This document shows positions 6,557-13,978 of a stretch of DNA of 37,653 nt, piece by piece; the first letter of the stretch is position 1; every line of letters starts with the position of its first letter. Below the pieces are notes generated by a model that saw only the letters and a list, made by a program, of their open reading frames with translations, had not been told where the DNA came from and searched no databases. The position numbers and the translations under genes were made by a program. This DNA is from Balneolaceae bacterium (GTDB lineage: Bacteria > Bacteroidota > Rhodothermia > Balneolales > Balneolaceae), in assembly GCA_020832225.1 (NCBI GenBank), contig JAFIFA010000059.1:1-37653 (forward strand), given 5' to 3'.

Positions 6557-9325
6557 TCAGAATCTTGGCTGCCGTCCGGTAGGCGATGAGCTTCTCTCAA
6601 GGTTGTTGAGTCCGGGCAGTTTCTGGAAGAGGCTCTGCAGCTGTGAGCTGGAGAGTGAAAGCCGGAAGAAGTAGTACTGAAAATCGCCGAATGGGTTGAA
6701 CTGGAATGAGAGATTCCAGCAGATCATATCTCGCTGCAGACTGAACTGAGCGGGTGTCAGGTCTCCTTCGATAAAATCATACCCCAGCCGGGTGCTCACT
6801 CTCCATTTAGGCGTCAGATTGAAACGGATGTTGTTTGCATTGAGGACGGCACTTCTGTTAGCCTCCTGGCCAAAACGGTATGTCCACCGATAGCTGAAAT
6901 CGAGCCCAAGACTCCAGGGTGAATCACTGCGCTGAACCGGTTGTGTATTGAAACGGGTATCTATCGGACTGAAAAATCCCTGGTCGAGCGGATCGTAGGG
7001 CCTGTATGCAGGTGTAGTTACTCTGGGACCACTCCTCCCGCCGCTGATCGTGGTTGAGACACTCAGGTTGTAGTTGATCGGCTGCAGGATCTTGTTGCTG
7101 TCGTTCCAGATAAAGGTGTCGATCTCCTGACCATTCTCATTCCGGGCGTAGAATGAGTAGTTAGCGCTCGCCTGGAAGCGTACACCGTCTACAACTCGTG
7201 ATGAGAGCTGTACGCTGAGTCGGCCAAAGTTGAGGCTGTCTGCGGCAAAATTGTAGCTTGAGCTGAAGGAGAGGTTGTCGATCAGCCTCAGGTTTTCCGA
7301 CTGTACCTCTCCGGTAGAGTCTCGTCTAACCCGCTTGGTCTCAAAAATGTTGTTAACGCTAAACGACATGGTACGTTGCTCGCCCGCAGAGGGGCCGCCA
7401 ACAATCCCCCGTTCGAAGATGGAATACCTCTGGGTATCGCCCTGCTCATTGGTTTGAACCTCCCTGTAGTAGCCCCAGAAATCATCGGAGAAGTCGGGAC
7501 TGTAGCTGAAGCTGATATTGGGCCTCACGGTGTGGCGGAACCCTTCAAAGTTACCAATTTGCGCCTGAGATATTCCGTAGAAGGTGGTCGAGAAGTTGAG
7601 GCTTGTTGAGAAATCACGTGCGGTAGCAAAACCCGGCTGATTGATAGTCTCCACCGAATTGGTCTCTTCATCGAACTCTCTTCGGATTGTGGAGGGATAC
7701 CAATACTCTGTGTAGTTGATGTTGGCACTTACATTCAGAAACTGGCTTGGTACAAGCTGACCTGCCGTTACGGTGGCTCGCTGCTCAAGTCCATATTGCA
7801 TGTGTCGGTCGTCATTGGTAGCCTCGCGATATAGTGATGGACTAAAGAGTGCCTGGAGCCAGTTTACATCTGCTGAGTCGGCATCAACCGGCTGAAATTC
7901 GAAACGGGAGCGGAAATTGTTACGGTAGTTGACGGAGATTCGTTCGTACCACCGTTCATCACTCAGTCCGGGACGGTCCCGCTGAAAGGGTGAAAATTGC
8001 CTGAGGGAGAAGCTGGCCTCAGGTCCCTGAAGGGTTGTACGGTTGGTGGTAAACTGCTGATTCAGGTTCGATGTAACACTGAAGTTGTAGACGCCTTCCG
8101 GATGGTTATAGCGATAAGAGAGACGTGAAGTGGTGCTGGTTTGTGCCCGCTGATCGGGGTCAAAAGAGTTTCGCTGAAAGTAGTTGGCGGTCTGCAAGTT
8201 GATGTTTGCGGTAAGATTCGCAAATGGTGAGAGCTGCTGATCGTGCGTAACGGAGACACGCCGGCTGGTTACCTCCTGAAAGCCGGGATCTGTCGGCTCC
8301 AGGCCGCGTTCATAGCTATACCCAAGCGTAACCGACCCGTTAAAGCTTCCCGTTTTTCGATATTGAAATCTGGATTCATTGAAAACCGTACCGGAGGTAA
8401 AAATGTCGAACGAAGTTTGCGCCGTAAAGTAGTCGTTGAAGTATTGAAACCATCCGAAGTTTTGAAGTCCGATTCCTCTCGTGTCAGTGTTTTGGTATGC
8501 ATAGGTCGGTTCAAGAAGGCCGGAGCGACGGCTTTCGAAGCCGGCAGGAACATAGCCAAATGGAAAGATGAGGGGGTATGGAATGTCGAGAATGTAGAGC
8601 CGGGCGTTGTTGAAGAAGATCTCCTCCTCATCCACCACCTTCATCCTTTCGGCGCGGATGTAGTAGTACATATGGTCGGGCGGACATGTAGAGTAGATGC
8701 CATCTTCGATGAAGACCTCATTTCTGGATACGTTTTTAACCTGGGTGCCGATTAAATGTCCCTCATCAATTTCAATTTCTGCAACTTCAAATTTTCCTCG
8801 CTCCGTTTTGTAGTTAAAGAGAATCCTGGTGCTTCGAAGGTCACGTTGATTCTGCCTGAGAACCGGATAGGAGAGGGTGTCTGCCGGATTGGGACTCTTC
8901 GCCTCTACCTGACTCATGTTGAGGTCGAGCTCAATCATACCGGCGCTAAGTTCACCGCTGGTGTGTTTAACATTTCCGGAGCCGTACAGGAACGCTTTTC
9001 GCTGATCCCTGAAGTTGAATGTGAGTGAATCCCGGGCCTGGAAATTGACGGCGTCGGGTGCCGACTGGCGATCGGCCGATCGTGTTTGCGGCCGCTGAGA
9101 GGTTTCGCCAGCACCGCTGATCTCAGGTGGTGTTTGAGGTGGCGGTGGCAGCGTGTCGGGGTCAACGGCTTGGGGGAGTTCAGGTATGGTGTCGTTAACT
9201 GCAGTCTGAAGGGTGTCAGACTGCGCCTGATTTTGGGCAGAACTTGTCCGCACCTCGCTAAATAGGATGAGAATCATGAGGGTTGTTACAACCCGCAATC
9301 CGGATTTTGTGAGGTACTTCTGCAT
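6557..9325 (-). CDS. lptD: LptD/OstA-like outer-membrane LPS assembly protein
   Basis: This is a large outer-membrane protein of the LptD type, which inserts lipopolysaccharide into the outer leaflet. A signal peptide is clear (MQKYLTKSGLRVVTTLMILI... ending near SSAQ, about residue 31). A proline-rich linker follows (about 50-85), then an OstA/LptA-like periplasmic domain (about 95-240) with AFLYGSGNVKHTSGEL. The long remainder has the alternating aromatic pattern of a beta barrel, including GLLEPTYAYQNTDTRGIG and ends with a terminal Phe, a usual outer-membrane signal. At 922 residues it is larger than E. coli LptD (784) but typical for Bacteroidota. It starts 12 bases after the ROK kinase stop, so the two are probably cotranscribed. 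Confidence 0.85.
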   Translation of the reverse strand: MQKYLTKSGLRVVTTLMILILFSEVRTSSAQNQAQSDTLQTAVNDTIPELPQAVDPDTLPPPPQTPPEISGAGETSQRPQTRSADRQSAPDAVNFQARDSLTFNFRDQRKAFLYGSGNVKHTSGELSAGMIELDLNMSQVEAKSPNPADTLSYPVLRQNQRDLRSTRILFNYKTERGKFEVAEIEIDEGHLIGTQVKNVSRNEVFIEDGIYSTCPPDHMYYYIRAERMKVVDEEEIFFNNARLYILDIPYPLIFPFGYVPAGFESRRSGLLEPTYAYQNTDTRGIGLQNFGWFQYFNDYFTAQTSFDIFTSGTVFNESRFQYRKTGSFNGSVTLGYSYERGLEPTDPGFQEVTSRRVSVTHDQQLSPFANLTANINLQTANYFQRNSFDPDQRAQTSTTSRLSYRYNHPEGVYNFSVTSNLNQQFTTNRTTLQGPEASFSLRQFSPFQRDRPGLSDERWYERISVNYRNNFRSRFEFQPVDADSADVNWLQALFSPSLYREATNDDRHMQYGLEQRATVTAGQLVPSQFLNVSANINYTEYWYPSTIRREFDEETNSVETINQPGFATARDFSTSLNFSTTFYGISQAQIGNFEGFRHTVRPNISFSYSPDFSDDFWGYYREVQTNEQGDTQRYSIFERGIVGGPSAGEQRTMSFSVNNIFETKRVRRDSTGEVQSENLRLIDNLSFSSSYNFAADSLNFGRLSVQLSSRVVDGVRFQASANYSFYARNENGQEIDTFIWNDSNKILQPINYNLSVSTTISGGRSGPRVTTPAYRPYDPLDQGFFSPIDTRFNTQPVQRSDSPWSLGLDFSYRWTYRFGQEANRSAVLNANNIRFNLTPKWRVSTRLGYDFIEGDLTPAQFSLQRDMICWNLSFQFNPFGDFQYYFFRLSLSSSQLQSLFQKLPGLNNLERSSSPTGRQPRF

Positions 9326-9337
9326 TCAGGGTTCAGT

Positions 9338-10288
9338 TCAGGACAGCTCTTCAAACGCCAGACTGGCTGCTCCCAGAAGTGCTGCATCATTCCCGAGTGT
9401 TTCAGATTTAATTTCAAAACCATCACGAAAAGGCGGCATCAGATATTTGTATGCGGTTTCATATGCGGGATCGAGCAAGAATTTACCCGCTTTTGCCACG
9501 CCACCGCTTACAATTATCTTTTTTATGTCCAATATGTGGATGTAGTTGACCAGTGCATATCCGAGTTTCTCGCCGGATTGTCTCAATATGTCGATCGCCA
9601 GTTCATTTCCGTCCTTGGCCGCTTTATAGAGATCAACCGGTTCAAGCTTATCAAAGTCGTTCCGAAATTTTTCGTAAAGCGGATTGTCGGTGTTTTGGCG
9701 GATTGTATCGGCAGCAAACCGACTCAGAAAACGCTGGCCAAGGTATGCTTCAACACCACCCCGTGTATTGCTGTTGGATAACGGGCCGTGGTAGTTAATA
9801 ATTACATGCCCAAGTTCCCCGGCCATTCCGGTGGTTCCGCGGTAGATTTTATTATTGAAGATAATGCCGCCTCCAACACCGGTTCCAAGCGTTACCAAAA
9901 TAAAGCTATCCTCATCTTTTCCTACACCAAAACGGGCTGAACCGAGTGCTGCAAGGTTGGCATCATTTTCGATCACACAGTTGAGGCCGGTGCGGCTCTT
10001 TACCTTATGGGCAACATTTTCGACTTTCCATCCCGGTAGGTTTGGCGGGTTTTTAACGGTTTGTCGGTCCAGCCCAACCATACCGGGCAGGCCCATACCA
10101 ATTCCAACAGGCTTTGCGTCACTATCTTCAAGTAGCTCACTAACTGCAATGGCGATGCGGTCAAAGACGTGCTCTTTACCGACATCTGCGTGGGTGGGAA
10201 TGGAGAGGGTGTTGATAAACCCTTTTTTTCTGTCAACAAGGGCAGCTTTGATGTTGGTACCGCCAAGGTCGATGCCGATAGAGATCAT
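9338..10288 (-). CDS. ROK-family sugar kinase lacking the zinc-binding cysteines
   Basis: This is a ROK (repressor, ORF, kinase) protein, probably a glucokinase or N-acyl-hexosamine kinase acting in the cytoplasm. The N-terminal phosphate-binding motif IDLGGTNIKAALVD is present (about residues 6-19), as is catalytic Asp109 in ENDAN and the GTGVGGGI loop (about 135-142). It lacks a DNA-binding N-terminus, so it is a kinase rather than a repressor. The usual CxCGxxGCxE zinc motif is replaced: Ser171, Ser173 and Gly178 stand where the cysteines should be, while His161 and Glu180 remain. The 316-residue length is normal. It lies 71 bases after the FtsB-like gene and 12 before lptD. The substrate cannot be named from sequence. 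Confidence 0.88.
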   Translation of the reverse strand: MISIGIDLGGTNIKAALVDRKKGFINTLSIPTHADVGKEHVFDRIAIAVSELLEDSDAKPVGIGMGLPGMVGLDRQTVKNPPNLPGWKVENVAHKVKSRTGLNCVIENDANLAALGSARFGVGKDEDSFILVTLGTGVGGGIIFNNKIYRGTTGMAGELGHVIINYHGPLSNSNTRGGVEAYLGQRFLSRFAADTIRQNTDNPLYEKFRNDFDKLEPVDLYKAAKDGNELAIDILRQSGEKLGYALVNYIHILDIKKIIVSGGVAKAGKFLLDPAYETAYKYLMPPFRDGFEIKSETLGNDAALLGAASLAFEELS

Positions 10289-10359
10289 GTGATCCGGATT
10301 TGGTTAAAAATAGCACACGAAAATAGTGAAAATCAGCCAAATCCTGAACGGAAAGCGGG

Positions 10360-10668
10360 CTATTCTTCCGATTTAATCCTGTAGACGGTTTCCCCCGGCT
10401 TTCTCATGCCGTACTCCTCTCTTGCAATTTTTTCCAAAAGGTCGGGATTGCTCTCAAGATGTTCGATTTTTTCCCGAAGATCTTCAGTCTGTTTGTGCAG
10501 TTCCTCGGTTTTATCGGTGAGTTCACCCTTTCTCAGCTCAAGCTGTACCCGGGTTGTGAGGCTATAGGTGTCGATAAAAAGAAACCAGACTGCAAAAAAT
10601 CCAACCAGAGTGGCGATCAATACAGATCGTCTCCATCGAAGCGGGTTTAGATGTTCTTTTATTATCAT
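10360..10668 (-). CDS. FtsB/DivIC-like septum formation initiator protein
   Basis: This small bitopic membrane protein of the FtsB/DivIC family links the divisome core (FtsL, FtsQ) and helps activate septal peptidoglycan synthesis. The 102-residue protein has a short basic cytoplasmic tail, one transmembrane helix at about residues 15-32, then a heptad-rich periplasmic coiled coil (about 38-72) and the conserved end pattern IAREEYGMRKPGETVYRI. These are exactly the expected parts and the length is usual. It is downstream of tRNA-Lys on the same strand but separated from it by a terminator-like hairpin, so it probably has its own promoter. The ROK kinase gene follows after 71 bases. Confidence 0.87.
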   Translation of the reverse strand: MIIKEHLNPLRWRRSVLIATLVGFFAVWFLFIDTYSLTTRVQLELRKGELTDKTEELHKQTEDLREKIEHLESNPDLLEKIAREEYGMRKPGETVYRIKSEE

Positions 10669-10816
10669 TCTGCAGAGATCAATTTTTTGGAAATTAATTG
10701 AATTATCGGCTATTCACAAACCTTTTAAAGGGAAGACGTTGCAGATTAGAGGTATGGGCAAAAAAATAACCCCTGCCGGGTATCAGCCGACAAAGGTTAA
10801 TCAAGAGAGAGTCAAT

Positions 10817-10848
10817 AAAAAAAGGGGAACTCATTAGGGTAAATGAGT
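10817..10848 (-). terminator. Terminator of tRNA-Lys
   Basis: Read leftward, ACTCATT (10848-10842) pairs with AATGAGT (10835-10829) across six bases. A short C-run and then seven T residues (10823-10817) follow. It begins three bases after the tRNA 3' end. The stem is AT-rich, so termination may be partial. Confidence 0.6.
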
Positions 10849-10850
10849 CG

Positions 10851-10923
10851 TGAATCGGGTGGGGCTCGCACCCACGACCCGCGGCTTAAAAGGCCGCTGC
10901 TCTACCAGCTGAGCTACCGATTC
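10851..10923 (-). tRNA. tRNA-Lys (anticodon UUU)
   Basis: A complete 73-base cloverleaf reads leftward. It has a 7-bp acceptor GAATCGG/CCGATTC with discriminator A, a 4-bp D stem GCTC/GAGC, a 5-bp anticodon stem GCGGC/GCCGC with loop CTTTTAA giving anticodon UUU, a five-base variable loop, and a 5-bp T stem GTGGG/CCCAC. The T loop reads TGCGAGC, so position 55 is G where a T (pseudouridine) is normal. CCA is not encoded and must be added afterwards. A Bacteroidota-type promoter lies 20-50 bases upstream and a terminator-like hairpin immediately follows, so the gene is probably its own transcription unit. Confidence 0.96.
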
Positions 10924-10942
10924 AATAATTATTTCAAGACTC

Positions 10943-10975
10943 CAAAGATAAGGGTTGTTCGATCTGAAAATCAAA
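10943..10975 (-). promoter_or_regulatory. Bacteroidota-type promoter of tRNA-Lys
   Basis: Reading leftward, TTTG (10975-10972) is followed after 21 bases by TATCTTTG (10950-10943), a perfect match to the -7 consensus TAnnTTTG. The spacing is slightly longer than the usual 19-20. The tRNA begins 19 bases downstream of the -7 box. This supports a Bacteroidota-like primary sigma factor. Confidence 0.55.
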
Positions 10976-11129
10976 CAATCTTCGGAAGTTTTTTCGAATT
11001 ATTCGGTAACGTCAGTCATTTCAATTCGTTTTAACGGTGGTCTGTCTTTCTAAGCTTAAGTTCTTACATTCAGATCAACATGCAGCAAAGTAATACCGTT
11101 CAACTAAAAACTGCAAACGGGTTTAGATT

Positions 11130-11528
11130 ATGTCGACAATTTTTACAAAAATTATCCGCGGGGAGATACCCTGTCATAAAATTGCAGAGAGTGAAACGCA
11201 CATCGCATTCCTCGATATCAACCCAATCGCTGAAGGTCATATCCTGGTAGTTCCAAAGCAGGAGACCGACTATATTTTTGATCTTCCGGACAACCTTCTC
11301 GGTGATACAATGGTCTTTGCCAAGAAGGTTGCTGCTGCCATCGATAAGTCGCTGAAGCCGATCCGGACCGGAATTATTGTGGAGGGGCTTGAAGTTCCTC
11401 ATGCGCACATCCATTTGGTGCCTATATATCGTGAAGGTCAGGATGTATCTCTTCGCAACAAGGCTAATGTTTCTGATGAGAGAATGAAGGAGATCGCCAA
11501 GATCGTCTCGAAAGAGGTGAAGCAATGA
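11130..11528 (+). CDS. HIT-family nucleotide hydrolase/transferase
   Basis: HIT proteins of the HINT type hydrolyse AMP-linked amides or nucleotide phosphoramidates in the cytoplasm. The protein starts with the typical MSTIFTKIIRGEIP, includes FLDINPIAEGHILVVPK (about residues 27-43), and ends its catalytic part with HAHIHLVP (about 90-97), a clear HxHxH triad carrying the nucleophilic histidine. The length of 132 residues is normal. Its stop overlaps the aroQ start by four bases (ATGA), so the two are translationally coupled. No link in function to aromatic synthesis is known; a housekeeping role is likely. Confidence 0.93.
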   Translation: MSTIFTKIIRGEIPCHKIAESETHIAFLDINPIAEGHILVVPKQETDYIFDLPDNLLGDTMVFAKKVAAAIDKSLKPIRTGIIVEGLEVPHAHIHLVPIYREGQDVSLRNKANVSDERMKEIAKIVSKEVKQ

Positions 11529-11962
11529 GAATTCTTGTGCTGAATGGCCCTAACCTCAATCTTCTGGGGCAGAGAGATCAGAAAACCTATGGTGCTGAGA
11601 CGCTTCAGGATGTTGAGAAGAGAGTAAGCGAGGAGTTTCCGGATGTAAATTTTCGCTTTATACAGAGCAATCATGAGGGGGGGCTGATCGACGCCCTGCA
11701 TGAGGCGCGGGATGGGGCTGCTGATGCGGTTGTAGCCAACTGGGGCGGATATACCCACTCTTCGGTAGCGATTCGCGATGCACTGGAACTTCTGACAATT
11801 CCAAAAGTGGAAGTTCACATCTCCAATATTCACGCCCGCGAGGAGTTCAGAGAGCGTTCGGTAACAGGCAGGGTGATGGATGGTATCATCACCGGGTTTG
11901 GCACGGCCAGCTATCTCCTCGGTGTTAGAGCCGCAATGATGCTTCATGCCGGCAGAGAGTAA
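11525..11962 (+). CDS. aroQ: Type II 3-dehydroquinate dehydratase
   Basis: AroQ removes water from 3-dehydroquinate to give 3-dehydroshikimate, the third step of the shikimate pathway. The 145-residue protein opens with MRILVLNGPNLNLLGQRD. The expected catalytic residues are present: Tyr22 on the mobile lid, Asn72, His78 and His98 (in EVHISN), with Arg105 and Arg109 in IHAREEFRE. The normally conserved NPGA or NAGG motif reads NWGG here, with Trp73 where Pro or Ala is usual. The gene overlaps the HIT gene by four bases and is followed 44 bases later by the flippase gene, so the three may share a transcript. Confidence 0.94.
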   Translation: MRILVLNGPNLNLLGQRDQKTYGAETLQDVEKRVSEEFPDVNFRFIQSNHEGGLIDALHEARDGAADAVVANWGGYTHSSVAIRDALELLTIPKVEVHISNIHAREEFRERSVTGRVMDGIITGFGTASYLLGVRAAMMLHAGRE

Positions 11963-12006
11963 CTTCCGCGCTTCCACAGACGCAATCAACCCATGACGAA
12001 TAGCCG

Positions 12007-13479
12007 TTGAAACAGCTTCGAGAACTCTTTTCGGATACTCTGATCTACGGAGTGAGCAGTGTGGTGGTCCGCTTTTTTAACTACCTGCTCGTTCCCTTCC
12101 ACACCGATGTGTTTGAAGCGGCCAAATATGGAATTGTCGGGCTGGTTTATGCCGCTATCTCCTTTCTGAATGTATTGCTCACCTTCGGGATGGAGTCGGC
12201 CTATCTGAGGTATGCTGAAAACCGTGAGGATGCCCCGCATGTCTTTAAAACGATTCAGCTTGGGCTTCTTGCTTTTGCCACCACCGTATGTCTTCTGCTC
12301 TGGCTTGTGATGCCGGCACTGCTTCCGCTTTTCAACCTGGATCCCGATACATCCGGTATTTTTATGCTGATGCTCGGAATTCTCTGGTTCGATACCCTCT
12401 CCATCGTTCCGCTGGCTGAATTGAGGCTTACTCGTCGGGCATGGCTGTTTGCCGTCATCAAGTTTCTGAATGTGGCGGTGAACCTCTTTCTTAACTTCTA
12501 TCTCATTCTGGCGCTAGGTTTCGGAATTGAGGCGGTCTTTATTGCAAACCTAGCTGCATCACTCCTGATGACGATTTTGACCTGGGCCTTCACTGCCGAC
12601 CTTCTGAAGGGTACATTCAAAAAGAAGTGGCTGCAGACGGTATTCATGTTTGGGTGGCCATTTGTGCCATCCGGAATCGGGTTTGTGATCAATGAGTCGC
12701 TGGACCGTTTTCTACTCAACGCGATGGCACCGGAGAATGCGGAGCGCCTCTATGGTGAGGGGGTTACCCCCGAGGATGTGGTTGGGATCTACAACGCCTG
12801 CTACAAACTTGCGGTTTTTATGCTGCTCCTGGTTCAGATGTACAGAATGGCGTGGCAGCCCTTCTTTATGCGTCACGCCTCAGATAAAAACTCACCGGCA
12901 CTGTTCGGGCAGGCATTTATTTGGTATAACGGATTTTCTGCACTCGTTTTTATGGGCGTCGCTCTTTTCAGGGAGGAGATCGTAGGTATTCAAATACCTC
13001 TGCTGGATGCTTCTCTGATCAATGAGGGCTACTGGGCAGGGCTTGAGATCGTCCCGTTTCTGCTGATTGCCTACTGGTTCCACGGATGGTACATCAACTT
13101 CTCATCCGGTGTCTTCATCAAAGAGAAAACAACCGTTCTCTACAAGATTACGCTGATGGGGGCCGTCATTACAATCATTGCCAACCTGCTTCTGATTCCC
13201 CACTTCGGAATGACAGGATCGGCTGCGGCCACCTCGCTTAGCTATGGCGCGATGGCTACCACGCTGGGAATTTTCAGCAAGCGGGTGATGGCCGTTCCCT
13301 ATCGCCTGCCCGAGAGTTTCCTCTTTATGGGGGTTATCGCACTGCTGGTCTTCGGGGAGTCTCAGATTACTGCTGTACTTGGAATGGATCCGTTTACATC
13401 CCGTATTCTGATCTTTGTTGTTGGTATGGCGATTACTGCGGTCTATCTGAAGATTCTTGTGAAGGATTTGGACCGATAG
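12007..13479 (+). CDS. Wzx-type polysaccharide flippase (MOP superfamily)
   Basis: This is a membrane transporter of the MOP superfamily, which flips lipid-linked oligosaccharides across the inner membrane for surface polysaccharide assembly. The 490-residue protein has about 12-14 hydrophobic helices. Its opening is typical of Bacteroidota Wzx proteins: an amphipathic start, then DTLIYGVSSVVVRFFNYLL (about residues 9-27). The best start is TTG at 12007, because the conserved N-terminus begins there and no in-frame ATG lies close by. A five-codon frame (11993-12010) ends on this start. No glycosyltransferase genes are nearby, so the transported glycan is unknown. A role in lipid II or teichoic-acid-like export cannot be excluded. 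Confidence 0.83.
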   Translation: MKQLRELFSDTLIYGVSSVVVRFFNYLLVPFHTDVFEAAKYGIVGLVYAAISFLNVLLTFGMESAYLRYAENREDAPHVFKTIQLGLLAFATTVCLLLWLVMPALLPLFNLDPDTSGIFMLMLGILWFDTLSIVPLAELRLTRRAWLFAVIKFLNVAVNLFLNFYLILALGFGIEAVFIANLAASLLMTILTWAFTADLLKGTFKKKWLQTVFMFGWPFVPSGIGFVINESLDRFLLNAMAPENAERLYGEGVTPEDVVGIYNACYKLAVFMLLLVQMYRMAWQPFFMRHASDKNSPALFGQAFIWYNGFSALVFMGVALFREEIVGIQIPLLDASLINEGYWAGLEIVPFLLIAYWFHGWYINFSSGVFIKEKTTVLYKITLMGAVITIIANLLLIPHFGMTGSAAATSLSYGAMATTLGIFSKRVMAVPYRLPESFLFMGVIALLVFGESQITAVLGMDPFTSRILIFVVGMAITAVYLKILVKDLDR

Positions 13480-13545
13480 TCATCCTTTCCCATAAGTGCT
13501 AAATTAAAGTTACTAATGATGGATTAAGGATTTCTGAAGATCTCA

Positions 13546-13587
13546 CCTCCTTCCCTAAGGTGGGCTCATCTTTTGTATGCAAAGCGA
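13546..13587 (+). repeat. Degenerate intergenic repeat, copy 1
   Basis: CCTCCTTC, three to four bases, AAGGTGGGCTCAT, then a T-rich run and an ending close to AAGCGAA. It is shared with 13669-13711 at about 30 of 43 positions by eye. CCTT and AAGG can form a short hairpin in both copies. Confidence 0.55.
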
Positions 13588-13668
13588 AATAAGGGGTGTT
13601 TCAAATAGGTTATGGGCATTTTTCACTCTTTTTCGCATGGAATAATTTCGGTCTAACCACCCCTAGCC

Positions 13669-13711
13669 CCTCCTTCATAAGGTGGGCTCATTTTTTGAAC
13701 GCGTAAGCGAA
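13669..13711 (+). repeat. Degenerate intergenic repeat, copy 2
   Basis: This is the second copy of the element at 13546-13587, with the same CCTCCTTC, TAAGGTGGGCTCAT and TAAGCGAA blocks. It is preceded by ACCACCCCTAGCC, which can extend the pairing with GGTGGG. Confidence 0.55.
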
Positions 13712-13978
13712 TCCTTGCAATTACGACTATTTTCGCAAAAGTTAGCGCTTATGTCCCCTCACCCAAAAAAACTCTTTAGCAATTTGTGAACTCTGCTGTA
13801 ATGAGTTTCGGTTTTGGGGTTCATACATATAGAGCTGAGATGCAGCCACCACAGCCTGGCAAAAAGATTTCGACACGCTGCAGATTATCCCCGGGGTTGG
13901 TGAATGTTGCCTGTGGGAATTGTATTTTGTGAATCGAAATCGCGAGAAAACAGCGAATCGCTCAAACTTCAGGAAATC

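Larger units (their letters stand above)
13480..13978. other. Gene-free stretch before recN, with short repeats
   Basis: No convincing coding frame is seen in these 499 bases. The long rightward frame that starts at 13904 only extends recN upstream and its first 25 codons do not resemble RecN. The stretch contains two copies of a degenerate hairpin-bearing repeat (13546-13587 and 13669-13711), listed separately. The recN promoter must lie here, but no strong TAnnTTTG box is obvious. Confidence 0.6.

Noticed and set aside
8243-8755. 170-residue rightward frame inside the lptD-like gene
   Set aside because: It is a shadow of the strong leftward coding frame and has no recognisable domain.
13904-13978. 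N-terminal extension of RecN from the ATG at 13904
   Set aside because: The 25 extra residues do not resemble RecN, and the family N-terminus with an AGGA upstream starts at 13979.
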